Position numbers and translations under genes: made by a program. The notes under the pieces are model-generated. The model worked only from the letters and a program-made list of their open reading frames with translations, searched no databases and was not told the DNA's origin. 64,000 nt of DNA from Halobellus captivus (lineage in GTDB: Archaea; Halobacteriota; Halobacteria; Halobacteriales; Haloferacaceae): assembly GCF_007655485.1 (NCBI RefSeq), contig NZ_VJXQ01000001.1, positions 166,466-230,465 on the forward strand, written 5' to 3'. Shown here in pieces: positions 26,830-33,794 of the stretch. Every line of letters begins with the position of its first letter. Position 1 is the first letter of the stretch.

Positions 26830-27974
26830 GTTTCGACTTCGCGGACCGCGTCGAACGGGTCGAACCGAGCGCGACGCTGGCGATCAGCAACAAGGCGAGC
26901 GAACTGGAAGCGGAAGGCGTCGACGTCGTCGACCTCTCGGTCGGCGCGCCCGACTTCCCGACGCCCGAGAACATCGTCGAGGCCGGGAAAAACGCGATGG
27001 ACGCCGGGCACACGGGATACACCTCGTCGAACGGGATCCCGGCGCTCAAGGAAGCGATCGCCGCGAAGCTCCGCGACGACGGCGTCGACGCGGAGAGCGA
27101 CGAGGTGATCGTCACGCCCGGCGCGAAGCAGGCGCTCTTCGAGACGATCCAGACGTTGATTGATGACGGAGACGAGGTCGCCTTACTCGACCCCGCGTGG
27201 GTCTCCTACGAGGCGATGGTGAAGCTCTCGGGCGGGTCGCTCAACCGCGTCGACCTCGCGCCCTACGACTTCCAACTCGAACCCGCGCTCGACGACCTTG
27301 CGGACGCCGTCTCCGACGACACGGAACTGCTCGTCGTCAACTCCCCGTCGAACCCGACCGGCGCAGTCTACTCCGACGCGGCGCTGGAAGGCGTCCGCGA
27401 CCTCGCCGTCCAGCACGACATCACCGTCATCTCAGACGAGATCTACCAGGAGATCACCTACGGCGTCGAGCCCACGAGCCTCGGCTCGCTGGAGGGGATG
27501 GAGGACAGAACGGTCACAATCAACGGCTTCTCGAAGGCCTACTCGATGACCGGCTGGCGGCTCGGCTACCTCCACGCGCCCGAATCGCTGGTCTCGCAGG
27601 CCGCGAAGCTGCACTCGCATTCGGTCTCCTGCGCCGTGAACTTCGTCCAGCACGCCGGAGTCGAGGCGATCGAAAACACCGACGAGGCGGTCACGGAGAT
27701 GCGCGACGCGTTCCGCGCGCGCCGCGATATGCTCTCGGAGCTGTTCGCCGAGCACGACGTCGACGTCCCCGTGGGCGACGGGGCGTTCTACATGATGCTG
27801 CCCGTCGATGAAAACGATCAGGAGTGGTGCGCGGGCGCGATCGAGGACGCCCACGTCGCGACCGTTCCCGGGTCAGCGTTCGGCTCGCCCGGCTACGCAC
27901 GGATCTCCTACGCCGCCAGCGAGGAGCGGCTTCGGGAGGCGGTCGAACGCCTCGCCGAACACGGCTACCTGTAA
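26826..27974 (+). CDS. class I/II pyridoxal-phosphate aminotransferase
   Basis: The 382-residue fold-type I aminotransferase resembles aspartate/aromatic aminotransferases. It has the N-terminal VERVEPSATLAISNKA, the SVGAPDFPTPENI block, PSNPTGAVY (about 178-186) and the PLP-lysine motif NGFSKAYSMTGWRLGY (about 235-250), ending with RISYAASEERLREAVERL. It is translationally coupled to ribH. Substrate cannot be assigned; aspartate or a branched/aromatic amino acid is likely. Confidence 0.9.
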   Translation: MSFDFADRVERVEPSATLAISNKASELEAEGVDVVDLSVGAPDFPTPENIVEAGKNAMDAGHTGYTSSNGIPALKEAIAAKLRDDGVDAESDEVIVTPGAKQALFETIQTLIDDGDEVALLDPAWVSYEAMVKLSGGSLNRVDLAPYDFQLEPALDDLADAVSDDTELLVVNSPSNPTGAVYSDAALEGVRDLAVQHDITVISDEIYQEITYGVEPTSLGSLEGMEDRTVTINGFSKAYSMTGWRLGYLHAPESLVSQAAKLHSHSVSCAVNFVQHAGVEAIENTDEAVTEMRDAFRARRDMLSELFAEHDVDVPVGDGAFYMMLPVDENDQEWCAGAIEDAHVATVPGSAFGSPGYARISYAASEERLREAVERLAEHGYL

Positions 27975-28012
27975 GTCGGCGACGCCGCACGCGCTGGCAC
28001 AAGCTGCCGAAC

Positions 28013-29434
28013 GTGCCGACACAAGCTATTTCGTCCGTGGATTCCACCTCTCAGCCGTTGGTTTCCCTTCCCAGCGAACGCGCCCGCTCCGTCTGGCGAC
28101 GGACCTTCGACCTCGGGTGGCCGGTCGCCGTCCAGCAGACGCTCAACACGCTGATGCGGACGGTCGATATCCTGGTCACCGGCTTCTTCTCGCCGGTCGC
28201 CGTCGCGGCGATCGGCCTCGCGGATCTCTACTCGCGCATCCCCCTCCGGATCGGTATGGGACTCGGGAGCGGCGCGATCGCGCTCTCCAGTCAGGAGACC
28301 GGACGCGGTGACGACGTCACGCGGGACCGCGCAGTCACGCAGGCGCTGCTCATCGGTGCGCTTTGCGGGATTCCGCTGGTAATCGTTGGGCTGCTGTTCA
28401 GCCGGGGATTGATCGGCCTGCTCGGGGCCGAGGCCGACGTCGCTCGCGAGGGAGGCCGCTACCTGACGATCGTGTTCGCCGCCGCGCCGATGCGTATCGT
28501 GGGCTTCGTCGGCGCGCGTGCACTGCAGGGGACCGGCGACACCCGAACGCCGATGCTGATCAACGGCGGGGCGACCGGGCTCAACATCCTGCTGTCGATC
28601 GCGCTCGGTCTCGGGTTGGCCGGTGCACCTCGGCTGGGAATCGTCGGCGTCGGCATCGCCACGGCCGTCGGGCGGACGGTGGAAGCCGTCCTCGTCGTCG
28701 GCGTCTTTCTCAGCGGTCGAACGGCGGTGTCGCTCGTGTGGCCCAGAGGAACCCTCCTCGCCAGGCAGCTGCTCGAAGTGAGCGTTCCCGACATCGTCGG
28801 CGGGCTGAGCACCGAGGTCGCGAACTTCCCGTTCAACTCGCTCGTCCTCCTGTTCGGTACTGAGGCCAACGCCGCCTATCACATCGCCAATCGGATCTAC
28901 CAGCAGTTCACCGCGCCGTTCTTCCGTGCGTTCCGAACCGTCGCGAGCGTCCTCGTCGGACAGGAGTTGGGTGCCGGACGCCCGGCGGAGGCGCGCGAGA
29001 CGGCAAGCGTCATCTCCCTGTTCAGTCTCGGGACGCTCGGCGCGATCGGCGTGCTGCTGTTCGTCGCCGCGGAGCCGCTGGCGACGCTTTTCACCCGCGA
29101 CGCGGCGACGATCGGCTACGCGACCGACTTCAACCGCACCTTCGCGCTCTCGATGGCGTTCATCGGGCTGTATTTCCCCTTCTCGGGCGCGCTGAAGGGC
29201 GCGGGCGACACGCGAACGCCGTTCTACGCGGGCGTCGTCGGCTCGTACGTGTTTCTCCTCGGCTCGTCGTACCTACTCGCGGTCACGCTCGGCTTCGGAC
29301 TCACGGGAGTCTTCGCCGGGATCGTGCTCTCCTACGCCGCGCGCGCGGTCATCGTCGGCGTCGAAATCCTCGGCGACGACTGGACGGCGTTGGCCGCGCG
29401 CCTTATCGCCGAACGCGAGGCCGCAGACGAGTAG
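28013..29434 (+). CDS. MATE family efflux transporter (second copy)
   Basis: About 473 residues with 12 membrane segments in two halves, including GTGDTRTPMLINGG in the first half and GAGDTRTPFYAG in the second. It is clearly MATE/DinF-like but diverges from the protein at 338-1762. The start is uncertain: GTG at 28013 or GTG at 28037 (giving VDSTSQPLVSL as the N-terminus); the open frame continues upstream into the aminotransferase gene. Substrate unknown. Confidence 0.88.
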   Translation: MPTQAISSVDSTSQPLVSLPSERARSVWRRTFDLGWPVAVQQTLNTLMRTVDILVTGFFSPVAVAAIGLADLYSRIPLRIGMGLGSGAIALSSQETGRGDDVTRDRAVTQALLIGALCGIPLVIVGLLFSRGLIGLLGAEADVAREGGRYLTIVFAAAPMRIVGFVGARALQGTGDTRTPMLINGGATGLNILLSIALGLGLAGAPRLGIVGVGIATAVGRTVEAVLVVGVFLSGRTAVSLVWPRGTLLARQLLEVSVPDIVGGLSTEVANFPFNSLVLLFGTEANAAYHIANRIYQQFTAPFFRAFRTVASVLVGQELGAGRPAEARETASVISLFSLGTLGAIGVLLFVAAEPLATLFTRDAATIGYATDFNRTFALSMAFIGLYFPFSGALKGAGDTRTPFYAGVVGSYVFLLGSSYLLAVTLGFGLTGVFAGIVLSYAARAVIVGVEILGDDWTALAARLIAEREAADE

Positions 29435-29480
29435 TCCGACGGCACTACGTCGCGTGGTGGTCCGACGAGACTACGTCGCG
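29434..29480. repeat. two 21-base imperfect repeats between convergent genes
   Basis: Copies at 29434-29454 and 29460-29480 agree at 19 of 21 positions, and each contains CGACG and CGTCG arms able to fold. One copy starts in the stop codon of the MATE gene and the other spans the stop codon of thiD-thiN, so they sit where a bidirectional terminator would be expected. Confidence 0.5.
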
Positions 29481-30829
29481 GGGTCGACCGCCTCACTCAG
29501 TTCGAGCAGTCGATTTCGGAGTTCGTCCGCCGAACCGGCGAACAGTCGACACATCGCCTCCTTCCCGCGGGCACCGCGGTCGAAGACCGCGTCGGGAACT
29601 GATTCCCGTCCGTCCATCGCCCGCTCGACCGTCCATGACATCGTGTCCCCCTCGCGCTTCTCCGTCGGATCGGCCCCGGGTTCGCTCCTGCGATCCACTT
29701 CGACGGCATCGAAGCGGTCACCGACGGCCGCGGCGACGCAGTCATCCAGTCTCACGTTAGCCGCGGCGGTGACCGCGGGATCGTACGCCCGCGCCGCGAG
29801 CAGAAGCCGCGCGACGTGACTCGATGCCCCGAGCCGCGCGCCACCCGCCGTGGCGATCCCGTCGCTGGTCCGGTGGAGCCGCCCCTCCACGGCGGCGACC
29901 TCCTCGGCTCCCATCGCGTACGGCGTTGCGACGGCGACGTTCAAGCCGACTTCGGGGACGAGCGCGGAGATGTCGCCCTCCCGCAGCGATCCGACGACCT
30001 CACGGACGGCTGCGACCGCGTCGTACCGGGCCGCACCGTTGTGGAGCCCCGCCGAGTGATGGACTGGTCCGTCGCCCCCGCCGACGTCCAGCCCGTACCG
30101 GACCGCGCGATCGATGACGGCTTCGGCCCGGTCGACCGCCGCGTCGAGTTCCGCTCCCGCGGCGAGGCTCGCTGCCACCGCCGACGAGAGAGTACAGCCG
30201 CTCCCGTGGGTGTTCGCCGTGTCGCGACGCGGCTTCCGGAACGTCCCTACCTCGCCGTCGGCGTAGAGCACGTCCACGAGTTTCTCGTCCGCGAGGTGGC
30301 CGCCGGTTACGAGGGCGGCATCGGGTCCCGTTTCAACCAACGCCTCGGCGGCCGCGCGCATCCCCTGCTCGTCCGTAATCGTCTCTCCCGTGAGAACTTC
30401 CGCTTCCGGGAGGTTCGGCGTGACGAGGGTCGCTTCTGGGAGCAGCGTCTCTCTGATCGTCTCCTCCGCTTCGGCGGCGAGGAGCCGATCGCCGCTCTGT
30501 GCGACCATCACGGGATCGACGACGAGCGGGAAGTCGCAGTCGGCGAGGGAGTCCGCGACCGTCTCGATGATCTCCGCCGAGCCGAGCATTCCCGTCTTCG
30601 CGGCTCCCACGTCGAAATCGTCGACGACCGCGCGGATCTGCGCCTCCACTACGCCCGTCGAGACGGTTTCGATGGCCGCGACGCCTTGCGTGTTCTGCGC
30701 GGTGACGCCGGTGAGGGCGCTGGTGCCGAAGACACCGAGCGCCTCCATCGTCTTGAGATCCGCCTGCACCCCCGCGCCCCCACCGCTGTCAGATCCCGCG
30801 ATCGTCAGCGCGACGTCCCGACCGGTCAT
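29471..30829 (-). CDS. thiD: HMP/HMP-P kinase fused to ThiN thiamine-phosphate synthase
   Basis: The 452-residue protein has an N-terminal ribokinase-fold ThiD domain (about 1-255, with TIAGSDSGGGAGVQADLKT, KTGMLGS and the anion-hole GSGCTLSSAVAASLA). A C-terminal ThiN domain (about 270-440, with NVAVATPYAMG and GARLGASSHVARL) follows. ThiD phosphorylates hydroxymethylpyrimidine twice and ThiN joins it to thiazole phosphate, giving thiamine phosphate, as established for archaeal ThiDN. The ATG at 30829 is used; the longer frame adds 40 unrelated residues. It follows tenA by 113 bases on the same strand. Confidence 0.93.
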   Translation of the reverse strand: MTGRDVALTIAGSDSGGGAGVQADLKTMEALGVFGTSALTGVTAQNTQGVAAIETVSTGVVEAQIRAVVDDFDVGAAKTGMLGSAEIIETVADSLADCDFPLVVDPVMVAQSGDRLLAAEAEETIRETLLPEATLVTPNLPEAEVLTGETITDEQGMRAAAEALVETGPDAALVTGGHLADEKLVDVLYADGEVGTFRKPRRDTANTHGSGCTLSSAVAASLAAGAELDAAVDRAEAVIDRAVRYGLDVGGGDGPVHHSAGLHNGAARYDAVAAVREVVGSLREGDISALVPEVGLNVAVATPYAMGAEEVAAVEGRLHRTSDGIATAGGARLGASSHVARLLLAARAYDPAVTAAANVRLDDCVAAAVGDRFDAVEVDRRSEPGADPTEKREGDTMSWTVERAMDGRESVPDAVFDRGARGKEAMCRLFAGSADELRNRLLELSEAVDPAT

Positions 30830-30942
30830 CGTTGGACCTCCGACCGCACTTTCGAGCCCGATTTCGGGCATTCCGGTAGCAGTCCGTGAAACTTCGCGGT
30901 CGTCGAACGCGACTCGCCCAACCGAGGCCCCGGGACGAACAC

Positions 30943-31650
30943 TCAGCACACCTCCCCGGCGGTCCGCTTCGATCGATCCGCATCATCCTCCTCGTGCGGC
31001 CACCGCTCCTCCGTATAGGACATCTCCCAGAATGCGTATTCGAGTTCGGCGCTCCGTCGGAACGCCGACTCCATCTCCGCTCGGAGCGACGGGTGCGTCT
31101 CCGCGCAGTGGTCGACTACCTCCCGCATCCAAGCGACCGACTCGCGGAACGCATCGCTCGTGTACTTCTCGATGAACGGCGTGTAACGGTGCTCGCCGTC
31201 CGCTCGAGCGGCCATCTCAGCTGCGACGTCCAAGTAGCCTTGTCCGCAGGGGTAAACCGCCGCCACGCCGACGGGGAACGGCCGCTCCCGCGCAGTCCGT
31301 AGCAGGAAGTTCGTGTACGCCTCGCAAGTGGGAGTCTTCCGAGCCCCGGCCAACTCCTCCGGTGAAAGTCCGTATTCGGCGGCGAACGATCGGTGGAGAT
31401 CCATCTCCTCGCCAACGACCCGTGTCGCGACCTCGAAGCAGCGCCCCATCGTCGATTCTCCGTTCGCTTTCGTCCCGAGAATCGCGAAGGTCCGCGCGTA
31501 ATCGAGCAGGTAGCGGTAGTCCTGTTCGAGCCACGTGCGAAACGCCGACTCATCGAGAGTTCCGGCCGCCAACTCGCGGACGAAGGGATGCTCGAACTGC
31601 GCTTTCCAGAGGTCATCCTCGATGTCCACGAGGTACTCGCTGAAGTCCAT
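30943..31650 (-). CDS. tenA: TenA-type thiaminase II / aminopyrimidine aminohydrolase
   Basis: The 235-residue helical protein matches TenA, which salvages thiamine by releasing hydroxymethylpyrimidine from degraded precursors. Visible active-site features: EQDYRYLLDYAR (about 42-53), the nucleophile cysteine in VYPCGQGYLDVA (about 133-144), and the C-terminal EYAFWEMSY with the conserved Glu. It feeds the ThiD domain encoded next. A TATA-like TTATAA about 30 bases before the ATG and a 23-base element shared with the NRAMP-like promoter suggest regulation. Confidence 0.93.
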   Translation of the reverse strand: MDFSEYLVDIEDDLWKAQFEHPFVRELAAGTLDESAFRTWLEQDYRYLLDYARTFAILGTKANGESTMGRCFEVATRVVGEEMDLHRSFAAEYGLSPEELAGARKTPTCEAYTNFLLRTARERPFPVGVAAVYPCGQGYLDVAAEMAARADGEHRYTPFIEKYTSDAFRESVAWMREVVDHCAETHPSLRAEMESAFRRSAELEYAFWEMSYTEERWPHEEDDADRSKRTAGEVC

Positions 31651-31678
31651 CTCTGCCGGGAGTATTCGGTCCGGCGTG

Positions 31679-31711
31679 TTATAACTAATGTATACAACTA
31701 ACTAATATTCA
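31679..31711 (-). promoter_or_regulatory. tenA promoter: TATA box plus shared 23-base element
   Basis: On the minus strand a 23-base element (31689-31711) begins TGAATATTAG and continues TTAGTTGTATACA, directly before the TATA-like TTATAA (31679-31684), which is 29-34 bases before the tenA ATG. The same element with three differences occurs at 33681-33703 before the NRAMP-like gene. Probable operator of a thiamine-responsive regulator. Confidence 0.6.
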
Positions 31712-31768
31712 GGGTGGGGATCGGTTCGACACGGATAACGCTAAAGTCGAGGAGACAGTGTCGCTCGG

Positions 31769-32323
31769 TTACAGTTCGACGAGGTGGTCGGTCCACGCTC
31801 GGAGACGTTTCAGCGTCGTCCGCTCGTTCCGGGAGACGGGGTCGTCGCTCCCGAGTTCCCCGCCCTCGAAGGCGTTGCAGACGACGACTTCCGCACCCGC
31901 ACAGTACTCGAAGAGCGCCGCGGCGTCGAGTTCGTCACCGGCCTGAAACGGGATCGTCGCGTCGTTGACGAAGACGGCTCGCGGGCCGGTCGGGGCCGAC
32001 TCGATGACCGCTCGCGATCGACGCGCGTTCTCGGTTGCGAGCGCGAGCGTTTCGGCCGTCGTCTCCCCGGTGGCCCGTGGCGCGTGGGCCTCGATCGAAC
32101 CGTACCAGACGGCCTCCGGCACATCGGTGAACCGCGTGAGCCGACCGCCCAGCAACACCCCATCGCGCTCGATCTCCGGGGCGAAGTCGAGCGCGACGAT
32201 GCCGTCGGTTCCCCGGTCGGTCGTCCACCTGTCGAGCGCCCGCACGGTCGTCCGGGTCTTCCCCGCGTTCGAGGGCCCGGTCACGAGTGTCCGACCGGAG
32301 AGCGGGAACGGCAGTTCGGTCAT
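31769..32323 (-). CDS. P-loop protein of unknown function
   Basis: The 184-residue soluble protein begins with strand LVTG and a Walker A motif GPSNAGKT (about residues 16-23). A probable Walker B strand, RAVFVNDATIP (about 118-128), and a GAEVVVCNAFEGG block follow. This is a complete small P-loop NTPase-like domain without accessory domains. It starts one base after the stop of the NRAMP-like gene, so the two are one transcription unit, facing the thiamine genes. I do not recognise a family with known function; nucleotide-dependent control of the adjacent transporter is possible but unproven. Confidence 0.75.
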   Translation of the reverse strand: MTELPFPLSGRTLVTGPSNAGKTRTTVRALDRWTTDRGTDGIVALDFAPEIERDGVLLGGRLTRFTDVPEAVWYGSIEAHAPRATGETTAETLALATENARRSRAVIESAPTGPRAVFVNDATIPFQAGDELDAAALFEYCAGAEVVVCNAFEGGELGSDDPVSRNERTTLKRLRAWTDHLVEL

Positions 32324-32324
32324 C

Positions 32325-33647
32325 TCAGTCGGCCCACTCGGGTGACGACGAGCGCCCTCCGAGTCGCTCGCGGGCGTACCTCGCGAACAACGCCGCGGTC
32401 GCGATCCCGAGGAGAAGCGCGAACCCCAAGACGGCCCCCGAGAGAGCCGTGACCCCCCCAGCGAGTTGTTCGCGTACGAAGTTGGCCGCGAGCGCCCCCG
32501 AAACCGCGAGGAGCGCGACGCCACCGACGTTTCCGAGCGTCGCGGGCGGTCGCGACACCGCGGCAGAGTTGAGGAGGTAGATCACGAGGGCGATGGCGAA
32601 GGGCGTCCCGACGGTTCCCAGCGCCAGCACGAGCACGAGCTGGCCGAGCACCTGTCCGCCGATGACCGCGCCGAATCCCGACAGGAGCGCGACCGCCGCG
32701 AGCAACGCGCGGTACCGCGCGTCTTCGACCGTCGTCCCCCAGCCCAGTTTGTCCGCCAGGACGAACGGCGGAACGATCGTGTTGCCGCCGAGCGTCGAGA
32801 CCGCCGCGCCGCCGAGACCCAGGAGGAAGAGCCACCTCGCGTGCTCGCCGACGAGCGGACCGAGCGCCTCCGCCGCCGCGACGGTGCTCAGGTTCGGGTC
32901 CGTGAGTACGCTGGCGGCGACGAGGAAGATGGCGACGCTGTAGACGCCGAAGGCGACGAGCATCGACGCGGCCACGTCGAACGTCGCGAGCCCGTACTCC
33001 CGTTCGGACCAACCGCGGGCCCGCATCGTGTAGGAATGCATCGTGATGAGCGTGACGTGGACCGCACCGCCGAGAATGCCCGCGGCCACCAGCGCAGTCC
33101 CGCCGGGAAGGGTCGGAACGAATCCGCCCGCGGCGGCCCATGGATCGATCGGCACGACGGCTAGCGAGGCGACGAACGCCAACACGACGAGCGCGACGAG
33201 GACTTTCGCCAGCGTCTCCAGCAGGTCGTAGCCGCGCCCCGCCAGACCCAGCGCGAGCACGACCGCCCAGAGCGCGCCCCAGACCCGAGCGTCGACCCCT
33301 GTAATCGTCGCCGAAACACTCGCGAGCGTGTTCATAATGACGAGTTGGGCGACGCCCGCGGCGAGGACCACGTCGACGACGAGGAGCCACGCCCACCGCT
33401 CCCCGAGGTAGTCCTCGACGACGTTGACGATGCCCCGCTCGGTGAGCAATCCGAGGCGCATCGCGAGGTACTGCGCGAGCGCCCCCGCGACCGCCGAGAG
33501 GACCACAACCCACAGGAGGTCGTACCCGTACCCCGCTCCGGCCGTGATCAGTGTCGCCATCGTCGCCGGTCCGGCCGCGATGGCACCGGCCACCCACGAG
33601 GGACCCATCTCACCGCTGTATTCCCGAAGGCGCTGCACCGCGCTCAT
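32325..33647 (-). CDS. NRAMP-fold membrane transporter lacking the metal-site motifs
   Basis: The 440-residue protein has about 11 helices and the NRAMP N-terminal pattern (GPSWVAGAIAAG, then AGAGYGYDLLWVVVLS). The metal-binding DPGN of helix 1 reads GPAT here, and the helix-6 AxxMPHN region reads GGAVHVTLITMH, so the metal-coordinating Asp, Asn and Met are missing. Standard annotation would be Mn2+/Fe2+ transporter; the missing ligands and the position beside tenA/thiD-thiN make another substrate, perhaps a thiamine precursor, plausible (inference). Its promoter carries the same 23-base element as tenA. Confidence 0.82.
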   Translation of the reverse strand: MSAVQRLREYSGEMGPSWVAGAIAAGPATMATLITAGAGYGYDLLWVVVLSAVAGALAQYLAMRLGLLTERGIVNVVEDYLGERWAWLLVVDVVLAAGVAQLVIMNTLASVSATITGVDARVWGALWAVVLALGLAGRGYDLLETLAKVLVALVVLAFVASLAVVPIDPWAAAGGFVPTLPGGTALVAAGILGGAVHVTLITMHSYTMRARGWSEREYGLATFDVAASMLVAFGVYSVAIFLVAASVLTDPNLSTVAAAEALGPLVGEHARWLFLLGLGGAAVSTLGGNTIVPPFVLADKLGWGTTVEDARYRALLAAVALLSGFGAVIGGQVLGQLVLVLALGTVGTPFAIALVIYLLNSAAVSRPPATLGNVGGVALLAVSGALAANFVREQLAGGVTALSGAVLGFALLLGIATAALFARYARERLGGRSSSPEWAD

Positions 33648-33680
33648 TCGCGGTCACTCCCGAAGAACTCGTCCAACATC

Positions 33681-33703
33681 TGTGTACTACTAGCTAATAT
33701 TCA
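33681..33703 (-). promoter_or_regulatory. shared 23-base element upstream of the NRAMP-like gene
   Basis: On the minus strand it begins TGAATATTAG and continues CTAGTAGTACACA; it matches the tenA element at 20 of 23 positions and ends 33 bases before the ATG at 33647 (38 bases at tenA). AT-rich against a GC-rich background. Confidence 0.6.
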
Positions 33704-33763
33704 TAAGTAATAAAACCCGGGACTTCGGCTGCTTCTCGGACCGATGGAATCTGCGCCCGCGAG

Positions 33764-33771
33764 TTTTTATA
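33764..33771 (+). promoter_or_regulatory. TATA box of the Hel308 gene
   Basis: TTTTTATA centred 27 bases before the GTG at 33795. It places the transcription start at that GTG and so rules out the upstream ATG (33744), which lies before the box. Confidence 0.65.
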
Positions 33772-33794
33772 CGTTGACGCCGCCACACGCAGAT

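Noticed and set aside
31651-31768. TPP riboswitch upstream of tenA
   Set aside because: No conserved thi-box core such as CTGAGA was found; the leaderless-type TATA box leaves no room for a leader RNA.
32325-33647. Straight annotation as Mn2+/Fe2+ NRAMP transporter
   Set aside because: The fold fits, but the metal-coordinating residues of helices 1 and 6 are replaced, so the substrate was left open.
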